Shown: positions 19,943-28,242 of the stretch, piece by piece
Numbering within the stretch: position 1 is the stretch's first letter
How the letters are laid out: every line of letters begins with the position of its first letter
Origin: Flavobacteriaceae bacterium
GTDB lineage: Bacteria > Bacteroidota > Bacteroidia > Flavobacteriales > Flavobacteriaceae
NCBI GenBank assembly: GCA_025800395.1
Contig: JAOXRU010000598.1
Coordinates: 1-64,000 of the forward strand
Reading direction: 5' to 3'
DNA length: 64,000 bases
Notes under the pieces: model-generated
What the model saw: only the letters and a program-made list of their open reading frames with translations
The model's database searches: none
What the model was told of the DNA's origin: nothing
Made by a program: the position numbers and the translations under genes

Positions 19943-20137
19943 CTATATATCCTCTTGATCTCTCAAGTGCTGGATGTACTGCGCTTTTTTAACTTCTTGA
20001 CGACGAACTACAGATTTTTTTGTGAATTCTTTTCTGCTTCTCAACTGACGCATAGTCCCTGTTCTATCGAACTTTCTCTTATAACGCTTGAGCGCTCTGT
20101 CTATGTTTTCTCCTTCTTTTATTGGTATAATTAGCAT
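19943..20137 (-). CDS. rpsU: 30S ribosomal protein bS21
   Basis: 64 residues, very basic: MLIIPIKEGENIDRALKRYK ... RRQEVKKAQYIQHLRDQEDI. Tyr54 is present. In Flavobacterium johnsoniae ribosomes bS21 (with bS6 and bS18) helps bury the anti-Shine-Dalgarno end of 16S rRNA, Tyr54 being part of that contact. This gene has a strong Shine-Dalgarno of its own (20147-20154), consistent with autoregulation by ribosomes that lack bS21. The next downstream gene is the Xer recombinase after 73 bp. Confidence 0.97.
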   Translation of the reverse strand: MLIIPIKEGENIDRALKRYKRKFDRTGTMRQLRSRKEFTKKSVVRRQEVKKAQYIQHLRDQEDI

Positions 20138-20146
20138 AACACTTAA

Positions 20147-20154
20147 CCTCCTCT
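20147..20154 (-). promoter_or_regulatory. Strong Shine-Dalgarno of rpsU
   Basis: The minus strand reads AGAGGAGG ending 9 bases before the ATG, fully complementary to the CCUCC anti-Shine-Dalgarno. Other starts I examined in this window lack such a motif, as is usual in Bacteroidota, so this site stands out. Confidence 0.85.
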
Positions 20155-20175
20155 CTTTTTGATATTTTCGGACTG

Positions 20176-20183
20176 CAAATATA
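20176..20183 (-). promoter_or_regulatory. -7 box of rpsU
   Basis: The minus strand reads TATATTTG, an exact TAnnTTTG match, 38 bp upstream of the rpsU ATG. A -33 TTTG at ideal spacing is not obvious. The predicted leader is about 30 nt and would contain the Shine-Dalgarno. Confidence 0.5.
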
Positions 20184-20274
20184 ACATTAATTACAAAAAG
20201 AAAAAGCCCTAAACCTTAAAAACCTACACCATAGGCTTAACCCGCTGTTCTTCAAGAACATAATAGGGCCCCGA

Positions 20275-21447
20275 CTAAGTAGCAGGCTTATAATCCTTTT
20301 TATCTATGATGATCTTTGCCAAAATTTCTTTCAAAATTTCCGAAGTACCACCACCAATCGGCCCCAATCTACTATCGCGCAATAAACGAGCCAATGGGTA
20401 GTCCTCCATATAACCATATCCACCCAGCATTTGTAAACAGTCGTAAATTACCTTATCTGCCATTTTGGTAGACATTAACTTAGACATCGTAGCTTCTTTT
20501 ACCATATAATCTCCTTGTTGCAATCTTGCCGCCACGCTATAATTGAAAGTGCGACACAACTCCATTTCGGATTCACATTCTACCATGCGATGCCTCAAAG
20601 CTTGAAATTGATTGATGGTTTTTCCAAAAGCCTCTCGTTCTTCCATATACTGCAAAGTATACTCTATAGCATATGCAGCCCTCGCATGGGCGTTTACCCC
20701 CATCACCAATCGCTCCAGAGCAAAATGCTGCATGATATAAGAAAAACCTAGATTTTCTTTCCCCATGAGGTTCTCCGTCGGGACCCGCACATTGTCAAAA
20801 GCAATTTCGGCGGTATCCGAAGCCCGCCAACCCAGTTTATCCAACTTGGTAGCACCAATTCCAGCAGTATCTCTATCTACTACAAAAATACTAATACCAT
20901 GATGTCCTTTTTTTGGAGCTGTTTTAGCAGCAACTATCAAATAATCGCTATCTACGCCATTAGTGATAAAAGTTTTGGAACCATTGAGCACATACACATC
21001 TCCATCTTTCACCGCAGTGGTTCGCATGCCCACCACATTGGAACCTCCAAACGGCTCGGTGACACACAAACAACCGATTTTTTCTCCACGTATACTTGCA
21101 CTCAAATATTTTTGCTTAATAGCCTCTCCTCCTTCTTTGTGCAAATGAGTCATTGCCAAATACATATGTGCCCATATGGCAGCAGCAAATCCTCCGGACT
21201 GCACACATTGCAATTCCTCCAAAAGAACAACAGTATAAAAAATATCCAACTCCAAACCACCATAAGCCTCAGGATAAGGAACTCCCAAATACCCCATTTC
21301 TCCAAATTTCCTCCAAATAAACTTATCTACCGAGCCTTGTTCCTCCCATTTTTCTATATACGGAACAACCTCCCTTTTTAAGAATTCACGAAAACTCTCT
21401 CGGAACATATGGTGTTCTTCTGTAAAATAGCTATGATGACTCATCAA
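20275..21447 (-). CDS. Acyl-CoA dehydrogenase family protein
   Basis: 390 residues, soluble FAD enzyme. Segments CVTEPFGGSNVVGMRTTA (FAD/substrate loop), FITNG, LGWRASDTAEIAFDNVRVP and the C-terminal MLGGYGYMEDYPLARLLRD mark the family. The usual MCAD-type catalytic Glu just before GTSEI is replaced (IGGGTSEI). A Glu in the helix HFALERLVMG is at the place used by isovaleryl-CoA/long-chain type enzymes, so that subclass is likely. It would desaturate an acyl-CoA at C2-C3, passing electrons to ETF. No operon partner is evident, so the substrate is unknown. Confidence 0.9.
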   Translation of the reverse strand: MMSHHSYFTEEHHMFRESFREFLKREVVPYIEKWEEQGSVDKFIWRKFGEMGYLGVPYPEAYGGLELDIFYTVVLLEELQCVQSGGFAAAIWAHMYLAMTHLHKEGGEAIKQKYLSASIRGEKIGCLCVTEPFGGSNVVGMRTTAVKDGDVYVLNGSKTFITNGVDSDYLIVAAKTAPKKGHHGISIFVVDRDTAGIGATKLDKLGWRASDTAEIAFDNVRVPTENLMGKENLGFSYIMQHFALERLVMGVNAHARAAYAIEYTLQYMEEREAFGKTINQFQALRHRMVECESEMELCRTFNYSVAARLQQGDYMVKEATMSKLMSTKMADKVIYDCLQMLGGYGYMEDYPLARLLRDSRLGPIGGGTSEILKEILAKIIIDKKDYKPAT

Positions 21448-21466
21448 TTTTTATCTTGTTTCTGGT

Positions 21467-22330
21467 TTATTCTATGGACAAATATAACTGAATTCGTTCT
21501 ATTTTACCCACCGCAAATCCCTCGATCCCCTTTAATTCTTCGAAGGACCAAATTTTTCCGTTGTTTTCTCGATATGCAATAATAAGCCTTGCTTCTTTCC
21601 AAGAAACACAACCGGTTGCTTGCAATTCTTCTAAACTACAATCGTTTATAGATATTTTCTTGGGAACCACCGGAGCTTTTAAAGGGAAACGCTCCCAAAC
21701 TCTCTGAACAACCTCTTTTTCCAAACCATACACATCCAACAATTGTTCTTTAACAACAAAACCGCCGAGCTTTTCTCTAAAAGCGATTATTCGTACAGAC
21801 AATACCGCTCCTATACCCCGAACCGACTTTAATTGGTCGGCAGTCGCAGCATTCAAACCTATAATCACTTTATTTTTAACCGGCCTTATATCCCTTTTTT
21901 TGGCAGAAGTTTTTGGCCTGTACCAATTACTTTTATCTGGGTAAATCAACCAAGGTGCTATTTTATGATATGCAGTATCAGATATTCCAGTAGCTTGCAG
22001 AAATTTCTCTTTTGTATCTACCCATTCATTTGCCTCCTTATATCTATTGTATCGATCCACTACCTCGGGAGGAAGACCTAGTATATACGCCCTATAATCG
22101 GTGAGGCTATTGGAAGAAAAAGGTTTTAATGTTTTCTTTTTGTCTTCTTTGGCCACAATTTTTAGACTATCGATAAGTGCCTGTTGTCTTGCATTTAATT
22201 GCAGCGACCTTGGTACAGTCAAATCAGAGACAAACCAGCTAATACCAATCAAACAAAACAAAAGAAACACCAAATAAAAAATCCCTCTTCTTTGCGATTT
22301 ATTGAGCCAGAAAAGGGATTTGTATTTCAT
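21467..22330 (-). CDS. Membrane-anchored helix-hairpin-helix protein (ComEA-like)
   Basis: 287 residues. One N-terminal membrane helix (about 17-36, GIFYLVFLLFCLIGISWFVS). Helix-hairpin-helix repeats follow: LNAATADQLKSVRGIGAVLSVRIIAFREKLGGF (about 160-190) and INDCSLEELQATGCVSWKEARLIIAYRENNG (about 225-260), plus a more diverged one around residues 70-110. ComEA-type HhH proteins bind double-stranded DNA during uptake. This topology would place the HhH part outside the inner membrane. It lies 19 bp upstream of the acyl-CoA dehydrogenase and 14 bp downstream of the symporter gene, with no functional link. Confidence 0.8.
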   Translation of the reverse strand: MKYKSLFWLNKSQRRGIFYLVFLLFCLIGISWFVSDLTVPRSLQLNARQQALIDSLKIVAKEDKKKTLKPFSSNSLTDYRAYILGLPPEVVDRYNRYKEANEWVDTKEKFLQATGISDTAYHKIAPWLIYPDKSNWYRPKTSAKKRDIRPVKNKVIIGLNAATADQLKSVRGIGAVLSVRIIAFREKLGGFVVKEQLLDVYGLEKEVVQRVWERFPLKAPVVPKKISINDCSLEELQATGCVSWKEARLIIAYRENNGKIWSFEELKGIEGFAVGKIERIQLYLSIE

Positions 22331-22344
22331 AATATACTATTTTT

Positions 22345-23937
22345 TCAAGACTTAATAGCTTTCATATATTTAATTAACTCCTCTTTCACTTTAGGGGCAA
22401 GTATAACTATACCCACCATATTTGGTACCATCATTGCAAATATCATTGCATCTGAGAACCCAATTACAGAATCTAAACTTGCAGCTGCACCCACAATTAC
22501 AAAAAGACAAAAAATAAACTTATATATGTATTCCATTTTCCTAGATCTCCCAAAGAGATAAGCCCAACCTTGGAAACCATAATAAGACCAAGAAATCATG
22601 GTGCTGAATGCAAACAATACTACAGCAACAGTAAGCACATAAGGAAACCATGAAATTGCAGACTCAAATGCCCCAGAAGTTAATAATATCGCTTGAGCAT
22701 CATTCAAACCAGCATTGGCAGAAGTAACATTTCCAGTTATAATTAAAACCAAAGCAGTCATGGTACAAACAACCACCGTATCAATAAAAGGCTCCAACAA
22801 AGCTACCATACCCTCACTAGCAGCATATTTTGTTTTTACGGCGGAATGCGCAATAGAAGCAGATCCTACACCCGCCTCATTAGAGAAAGCTGCTCTTCTA
22901 AATCCTTGTACCAAAACTCCAATAGCTCCACCAGCAACACCTTCGGGACTAAAAGCACCGTTTATAATTTGCATAAATGCATCTCCTACCATTCCTAAAT
23001 TAGAAAAAATAACAAACAAAGATGCCAACACATAAATTAGCACCATAAATGGTACAATCTTATCGGTAACTTTTGCGATTTTCTTTATACCTCCAATTAT
23101 AACAACACCAACCAAAACAGCCATCACTACTCCAAACAACCATCCCCTTCCATAAATAAATGAATCTTGACCGCCAGTAATATTTTCTACCAATTGAAAA
23201 GCTTGATTAACTTGGAACATATTTCCTCCCCCGAAAGAACCTCCAATGACAAAAACTGCAAACATAGCTGCTAGCACTTTACCAAGCTTTCCAAGGTTTT
23301 TAGCTCTCAAACCTTTAGTTAAATAATACATAGGACCTCCATATACCGTGCCATCCGGACCTATATCTCTATACTTTACACCGAGTGTACACTCTACAAA
23401 CTTAGAAGCCATCCCTAGGAAACCTGCAACAATCATCCAGAAGGTAGCTCCTGCTCCGCCTATGGACACAGCAATTGCAACTCCTGCAATATTTCCCAAA
23501 CCAACCGTAGCAGAAAGAGCTGCTGTAAGCGCTTGAAAATGAGAAACCTCTCCTTCATGTCCCTCTAAGGCTATTGTTTCTATTGCATCTCCTCCTGGCG
23601 TAGCATCTCCAGCTGCTGGCATAGCTTCATGATGATCTATGTCGTCGTATTTTCCACGAACAATATTTACAGATGTCATGATACCCCGAAAGTTTATAAA
23701 CTTGAAATATACTGTAAAATAGGCCGCACCCAATATTAAAGGAAATAGAACCCAATAAATTTTCACATCGCCTCCAAAATCGATTTGATAAAAGATAAAG
23801 CGTACAAACCATCCCGTAGCATTGCCAAACGCTTCGTCTATTCTCTGATCCAACCCTTTTTCTGCTACTTCTTGGGCAAATGTTAAAGCCGGCACAAGTG
23901 CAACCATTAGGGCTAAAAAGACCTTTTTAATTCTCAT
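22345..23937 (-). CDS. Sodium:alanine (glycine) symporter, AGCS family
   Basis: 530 residues with about 10-11 membrane segments. The AGCS signatures are clear: LSATVGLGNIAGVAIAVSIGGAGATFWM, GGPMYYLTKGL, RRAAFSNEAGVGSASIAHSA and SWSYYGFQGWAYLFG. The first 22 residues look like a cleavable signal (MRIKKVFLALMVALVPALTFAQ), an extension often seen in Bacteroidota members. It probably imports a small neutral amino acid with Na+. A glycine-rich acidic loop follows the first segments. Substrate within alanine/glycine/serine is not resolvable. Confidence 0.92.
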   Translation of the reverse strand: MRIKKVFLALMVALVPALTFAQEVAEKGLDQRIDEAFGNATGWFVRFIFYQIDFGGDVKIYWVLFPLILGAAYFTVYFKFINFRGIMTSVNIVRGKYDDIDHHEAMPAAGDATPGGDAIETIALEGHEGEVSHFQALTAALSATVGLGNIAGVAIAVSIGGAGATFWMIVAGFLGMASKFVECTLGVKYRDIGPDGTVYGGPMYYLTKGLRAKNLGKLGKVLAAMFAVFVIGGSFGGGNMFQVNQAFQLVENITGGQDSFIYGRGWLFGVVMAVLVGVVIIGGIKKIAKVTDKIVPFMVLIYVLASLFVIFSNLGMVGDAFMQIINGAFSPEGVAGGAIGVLVQGFRRAAFSNEAGVGSASIAHSAVKTKYAASEGMVALLEPFIDTVVVCTMTALVLIITGNVTSANAGLNDAQAILLTSGAFESAISWFPYVLTVAVVLFAFSTMISWSYYGFQGWAYLFGRSRKMEYIYKFIFCLFVIVGAAASLDSVIGFSDAMIFAMMVPNMVGIVILAPKVKEELIKYMKAIKS

Positions 23938-24174
23938 ATCGTTACAAAATAAATTAGTTAGTTTTAAAATGAATTTTGCACAATATCTGAAAAATTAGCT
24001 ATGAAATCAAATATATTCACAAATGATGCACAAAATATCGAGAAGACCCTCATTCTTAAAGCAGAGACAACATCCGCGCAAAACCTTGAGTTTCTCCACC
24101 CTCATTTTGTAATACCAAGCCTACCTATTTACCGGCACCAATCAAAAGATTAAATTTGTTTTTTCACGGCTACA

Positions 24175-25203
24175 TCAATGCACGTGTACCCCTTCTAATT
24201 TGAACAATTGATTGAGCTTGTGAATCTGCTCTGGCCTTCCCAAGACCATTAACTTGGAATTTGGTTTCAACTCCATATCCCCTTCTGGATTGACAATATA
24301 CTGCCCTTCCGGAGATTTATATCCTATAACCGTACAACCTGTTTTTCTGCGAAGATCCAATTCGATAAGTGTAGCATGGGGAAACTCTTCTGGTATATCG
24401 TTATATGAGATTTCTTCCAAATTGATACTATTGTCTCCTTCCACCGAAAGCTGATCCATAAATTCGATCAAATCAGGAACCACAACCAGTGAAGCCATAT
24501 GATCCCCACCTATTTTATCGGGCATAATTGTACTATTGGCTCCTGCCATTTTTATTTTCTTTTGAGCAGATTCGTCAGAAGCACGACTGATAATATATAG
24601 TTTTTTATTGAGTTGTCGGGCCGAAAGCACTACAAACAGGTTATCTGCATCGTTGGGTAAAGCGGTTATCAAACAAGATGCTCGTTCTATCCCTGCTTGC
24701 AAAAGCACCTCGTCATCATTGGCATTCCCTTCAAGAATTAAACATTTATCCTGATACTTTTCTACTTCTTCTTTTTCCTTCTCTATCACCACAAACTTAC
24801 GCCTATAAGCTTCCAATTTTTTAGCTGCTTGTCTGCCGTTTCTTCCAAAACCACAAATTACAATATGGTTTTCTAACTTTTTGATCGAATTCATCGTTCT
24901 TCGCGATTTAAAATGGTCTAATGAATTTTTAGTAAATATATACTCGGTAATTACCGATATGGCATATGCTCCTATAAATATACCACATATGATAAGGATA
25001 ATGGTGAAAATTTTGATATTGTCATCTACCATACCCACTTCCCGAAAACCAACCGTGGTAACGGTAATAATAGTCATATACAAACCATCGAGCCACGAAT
25101 AATCACCCAATATGCGATATCCTACTACTCCCAACAACAACAACCCCAATAAAAGGCCTACTGCTATTATGAATTTGGAACGGAAAAAATCAAAAACATT
25201 CAT
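24175..25203 (-). CDS. Potassium channel with RCK (TrkA-N/TrkA-C) domains
   Basis: 342 residues. Two membrane helices (about 10-30 and 66-90) flank a pore loop with the filter TTVGFREV in place of the usual TVGYGD. An RCK-N Rossmann domain follows (HIVICGFGRNGRQAAKKLE, about 112-230) and then an RCK-C domain (about 255-340). This is the architecture of MthK-like ligand-gated K+ channels. The start overlaps the PspC gene stop by 4 bp, so the two are translationally coupled. The altered filter may affect selectivity. Confidence 0.88.
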   Translation of the reverse strand: MNVFDFFRSKFIIAVGLLLGLLLLGVVGYRILGDYSWLDGLYMTIITVTTVGFREVGMVDDNIKIFTIILIICGIFIGAYAISVITEYIFTKNSLDHFKSRRTMNSIKKLENHIVICGFGRNGRQAAKKLEAYRRKFVVIEKEKEEVEKYQDKCLILEGNANDDEVLLQAGIERASCLITALPNDADNLFVVLSARQLNKKLYIISRASDESAQKKIKMAGANSTIMPDKIGGDHMASLVVVPDLIEFMDQLSVEGDNSINLEEISYNDIPEEFPHATLIELDLRRKTGCTVIGYKSPEGQYIVNPEGDMELKPNSKLMVLGRPEQIHKLNQLFKLEGVHVH

Positions 25204-25424
25204 AGATCAAACACCGAAGTTCGTTTTGTATACACCAAGTCTTTTAGTCGCAACCAAAAGGCAAAAGTGAGATACAACAAAAATCCAAAACCCACAGCAA
25301 AAGAAGAATAGATAAAAAACAAGCGTATGTTCTTTGCCTTTATCCCCATCCTATCTCCCAATCGAGAAGAAACCTCAAAGCCGTGCTTTTCAAAAAAGTG
25401 CCGTATCGCATGTATTCTTTGCAT
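25200..25424 (-). CDS. Small PspC-domain membrane protein
   Basis: 74 residues from the ATG at 25424 (MQRIHAIRHFFEKHGFEVSSRLGDRMGIKAKNIRLFFIYSSFAVGFG ...). A TTG five codons earlier is possible but less likely. The fold is PspC-like: a short N-terminal segment, an LGDRMGI motif and one membrane helix (about 31-54). PspC proteins sense envelope stress in proteobacteria; role here is unknown. It is sandwiched between DUF2851 (15-bp gap) and the K+ channel (4-bp overlap). Confidence 0.8.
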   Translation of the reverse strand: MQRIHAIRHFFEKHGFEVSSRLGDRMGIKAKNIRLFFIYSSFAVGFGFLLYLTFAFWLRLKDLVYTKRTSVFDL

Positions 25425-25439
25425 GCGGTAAATATACAA

Positions 25440-26708
25440 TTAATCCTTTAAAACCTGCACACCAATTACACATTGCAAACATCGTTTTTGAACACAGTAT
25501 TGTTTGTACAGTTGCAAATAACCTTGAGACTCCATAGCAGAGTCCACACTAATGTCTAATTGTTTTACTTTTTTTATCAAACTATTGTTTTCGGGCTTGA
25601 TCTGTTGCACGATTTGCAACATCCATTTGTGGCTAAACTTTCCTTGTGCCTTATCGTAACAAAAACGAAAAGGTAGTATCACATTTATCAATAGCAAATC
25701 TATAAAGGATTTGGTGGTTGTTTTAATAGTTGATTTTGCACTCGATTTACCAAAATTAAAATGCTCATTCCAATACTTAGAACTACTAGTACGCAGCAAA
25801 GAATAGAATTCTTCTGGATCGTCTGCACTCATTAGTTGTGTAAACAAATTGGGAGTGTTTTTTATCAAATTTGCATATTGAGATAGCCGTATTGTAGGAA
25901 AATTTGGTGGACGAAGTTTAAAAAACTGCGCCTTTGGAACTACCGATTCATCCAATTGATATTTGCGCTTTAAATAGGCATATTCTCTTTGCAATTCTTT
26001 GGTATAAAAATCTATAGGGGATATATCTAGCATCCCTCCCAAACCATAAAGCATTGCCTCCAACTGCAACAGACTCATTTGTTGCACCCTCCGCTTTTGT
26101 ATATGTTTGCCTATAGCATCAAAACTTTGGTTATTTATATTGAGTCCGAAGGCACGCAATAAAAAATGATACATAACCGATTCCCAATCATTTTGTGTAG
26201 CCTGAACCATTTCTAGTATGCGTTCGGACTTGTGTTCAAAACGTTCAAAAAACATTCGTTCCAGCCAATGATCGCGGATAAAACGATTGACTTTATTGTA
26301 TTTTTTTTCGCAATGAAACAACATTGGTTCCCTACCGAGCAGGTCTTGGAAGTTTTCATAGGTGCTCTGGTCTATGCGGTTCTTCAGTTCTATGCAAGGC
26401 ACTATGCTACCGTCTTTTCTGTAGACATCCACATCGTGATTCCATACCACATGCAAAATCACATTGTTGTAGTTTGCATCTTTTTCATGACGATGCACAT
26501 ACCAATCAGAAGCATTGATATGCACTTCCACATTGCCTACCCACAACTGATCGCCTATAGCTGCTTGAGCGTTTACAAAATCTGGACCAGCCAAATCGTT
26601 GTGATATCCCATTTTGTAAAACTGTACTTGTTCGCCATCTCCAGTGCGCATATTGGTGGCACTAAAGCGCTTGTACTTCCAGACATATTGTAAAAAATCT
26701 TCCCGCAT
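25440..26708 (-). CDS. DUF2851 family protein
   Basis: 422 residues, soluble. The N-terminal pattern matches DUF2851, a Bacteroidota-restricted family: REDFLQYVWKYKRF, GDGEQVQFYKMGYHNDLAGPDFVNAQ, GNVEVHINASDWYVHRHEKDANYNNVILHVVWNHD. The conserved Asp/Glu/His cluster (NDLAGPDF, EVHINASDW, HVVWNHD) recalls a restriction-endonuclease-like PD-(D/E)xK core; that is my inference and no activity is known to me. It heads the PspC/K+ channel unit. Confidence 0.85.
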   Translation of the reverse strand: MREDFLQYVWKYKRFSATNMRTGDGEQVQFYKMGYHNDLAGPDFVNAQAAIGDQLWVGNVEVHINASDWYVHRHEKDANYNNVILHVVWNHDVDVYRKDGSIVPCIELKNRIDQSTYENFQDLLGREPMLFHCEKKYNKVNRFIRDHWLERMFFERFEHKSERILEMVQATQNDWESVMYHFLLRAFGLNINNQSFDAIGKHIQKRRVQQMSLLQLEAMLYGLGGMLDISPIDFYTKELQREYAYLKRKYQLDESVVPKAQFFKLRPPNFPTIRLSQYANLIKNTPNLFTQLMSADDPEEFYSLLRTSSSKYWNEHFNFGKSSAKSTIKTTTKSFIDLLLINVILPFRFCYDKAQGKFSHKWMLQIVQQIKPENNSLIKKVKQLDISVDSAMESQGYLQLYKQYCVQKRCLQCVIGVQVLKD

Positions 26709-26756
26709 AAGGTTTGTTTTTGCGGGCTATGATACTTGCTTATTGGTAGGAAAATA

Positions 26757-27062
26757 TTATCTCTCCAAAGGCCCTTGCCATTGCATAACTCCACCCATTA
26801 GATTATAGGCAGTAAACCCCATTTGACTCATCAATACACAAGCCTGACCACTTCTATTTCCCGATCGACAATACACAAAATATGTGTTGCCTTTGGGCAA
26901 TTGCGAAATCTTATCTACAAAGCCCTGACCCAAAAAAATATCGATATTCTCTGCTCCTAATATATAGCCTTCAGAAAATTCTGCTGGAGTGCGCACATCT
27001 AAAATAAAAGCATTGTTGTCTGCTTCCTTTTTCTCCACCCACTGGTCTTGTGTCAAATTCAT
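26757..27062 (-). CDS. Single-domain rhodanese-like protein
   Basis: 101 residues from the ATG at 27062 (MNLTQDQWVEKKEADNNAFI). The longer frame adds 18 residues with no rhodanese counterpart. Features: LDVRTPAEFSEGYILGAENI and the active-site loop CRSGNRSGQA with the catalytic Cys. It would carry persulfide sulfur. No signal peptide, so cytoplasmic. Not clearly in an operon (48 bp to the next gene). Confidence 0.9.
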   Translation of the reverse strand: MNLTQDQWVEKKEADNNAFILDVRTPAEFSEGYILGAENIDIFLGQGFVDKISQLPKGNTYFVYCRSGNRSGQACVLMSQMGFTAYNLMGGVMQWQGPLER

Positions 27063-27415
27063 CTTCTTAATTTTTTCAACAAAAATATTAAATTTCCTTT
27101 CAAGACACCAAACCAAAACCTATTCTTTCTTCAAATTTTCCCAAAATTTCATTTATCCTCCCCTAGCAAATATAGATCACAATCCAAAATAAAGACATGG
27201 AATGGACACCTGCAGATTAGGCAAAACACGCTTACAAATGGAGCGAAATTCTCCCGTTTTACGGCAACTCCTTTCTTAAATACTGGATTGTGAACCCCAG
27301 CCACACTGTGGCTTTTTTCTTTATTTATAAGATCAATAAACTATAAATATTTAATTTATTCGGTTATTTTATAATTATATACTAAATTTATATAATATAA
27401 TTTCATTTAACTGTT
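27063..27415. other. Intergenic region with possible coding relic or small RNA
   Basis: About 350 bp between the divergent rhodanese and YceI genes. On the plus strand a frame from ATG 27197 reads MEWTPAD, one TAG at 27218, then AKHAYKWSEILPFYGNSFLK and onward to about 27344, suggesting a decayed coding sequence. A second frame closes with TGA at 27291-27293, directly before the hairpin at 27299-27319. No recognised family. The 100 bp before YceI is extremely AT-rich and probably holds its promoter. Confidence 0.3.
27299..27319 (+). terminator. Intrinsic terminator, plus strand
   Basis: AGCCAC-ACT-GTGGCT followed by a T-run: 6-bp perfect stem, 3-base loop. It points rightward and would end a transcript from 27.1-27.3 kb, although no intact gene is there. 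It therefore marks either a relic gene or a small RNA. Confidence 0.65.
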
Positions 27416-27991
27416 ATGAAAAATTCACTATATTTTTATGTTATTTTAGTTTTTGTTTGCTGCACAACGCTTAGCATTAATGCACAAAAAAAAGAAAGAC
27501 AAATAAATACCAAGCAAAGCAAAATCGTATGGAATGCTTATAAAATTGGTGGCGCCCATCAAGGAACAATTGCCCTACAATCTGGCTTTTTAGTTTATGA
27601 AGAAGATCGCGTACTAGCTGGCGAATTTGTAGTAGACATGCACAGTATCCAAGTTACGGACATCGAAGGGATGTATGCAAAAAAACTAGTAAACCACCTC
27701 AAATCCAAAGATTTTTTCGAAGTGGATTCTTTTGAAACTGCCAAAATCAAATTTCTCAAAATATCTGGTGGAAGCAATGGCATGTATACATTAATAAGTA
27801 AAATCACCATCAAAGACAAAACCATTACCATGCCAATGAGTATTGAAATAAAAGGAAAAAAAGTATTCTCCAAACTCAAACTCGATAGAACCAAATTTGG
27901 CATCACCTACAAATCGAGTAGTTTCTTCGCCAACCTAAAGGACAAAGCGATAAACGATGAATTTGATTTAGACATTCAATTACAATTTTAG
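27416..27991 (+). CDS. YceI-family periplasmic protein
   Basis: 191 residues. Signal peptide (about 1-24, cut near INAQ). The YceI lipocalin-like barrel follows: SKIVWNAYKIGGAHQGTIALQSGFL, EFVVDMHSIQVTD and VNHLKSKDFFEVDSFETAKIKF, the last being the family signature. YceI proteins bind amphiphiles such as polyisoprenoids. It stands alone ahead of the trp leader, without link to tryptophan. Confidence 0.9.
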   Translation: MKNSLYFYVILVFVCCTTLSINAQKKERQINTKQSKIVWNAYKIGGAHQGTIALQSGFLVYEEDRVLAGEFVVDMHSIQVTDIEGMYAKKLVNHLKSKDFFEVDSFETAKIKFLKISGGSNGMYTLISKITIKDKTITMPMSIEIKGKKVFSKLKLDRTKFGITYKSSSFFANLKDKAINDEFDLDIQLQF

Positions 27992-28059
27992 AATTTTATA
28001 ATAACTGATCCCAAGTTGTTTATATTTCCTCTCGTTTATCTTTTTTCTGACTAACTTTA

Positions 28060-28089
28060 TTTGTAGTTCAAAAAAAAATAATATATTTA
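28060..28089 (+). promoter_or_regulatory. Candidate trp operon promoter
   Basis: TTTG at 28060-28063, an 18-bp spacer, then TATATTTA at 28082-28089 (7 of 8 to TAnnTTTG). Start of transcription would be near 28096, about a dozen bases before the leader-peptide ATG. Confidence 0.6.
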
Positions 28090-28107
28090 CAATGTTTTAA
28101 ACAAAAA

Positions 28108-28167
28108 ATGCAATACACAATCAACATATGGTGGTGGACTAATTTACGAATAGAAGTCGTGAGCTAG
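28108..28167 (+). CDS. trpL: trp leader peptide with three Trp codons
   Basis: 19-codon ORF reading MQYTINIWWWTNLRIEVVS, then TAG. Codons 8-10 (28129-28137) are TGG TGG TGG. Trp is the rarest residue in proteins; three in a row in a tiny ORF between a promoter and a terminator ahead of trpE is the hallmark of an attenuation leader, compare E. coli trpL with two adjacent Trp codons. When charged tRNA-Trp is scarce the ribosome should stall at 28129-28137. When it is plentiful the ribosome reaches the stop at 28165. It is unrelated in sequence to the enterobacterial peptide. Confidence 0.85.
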   Translation: MQYTINIWWWTNLRIEVVS

Positions 28168-28190
28168 CACTATATGTTTATAACCATAAC

Positions 28191-28226
28191 AAAAAAGGCT
28201 TGTCATACACGACAAGCCTTTTTTTG
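28191..28226 (+). terminator. trp attenuator (terminator hairpin)
   Basis: GGCTTGTC (28197-28204) pairs with GACAAGCC (28211-28218) around a 6-base loop. The stem is extended by six A against the following T-run (28219-28225). It lies 24 bp after the leader stop and 18 bp before the trpE ATG. A possible competing pair is GTCGTG (28156-28161) with CACGAC (28208-28213), which would open the terminator. A ribosome at the leader stop codon would cover the first partner, while one stalled at the Trp codons would leave it free. Confidence 0.9.
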
Positions 28227-28242
28227 TTCAAAAATTTTCAAT

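Noticed and set aside
28174-28242. N-terminal extension of trpE
   Set aside because: It would be translated through the attenuator hairpin; homologues start at the ATG at 28243.
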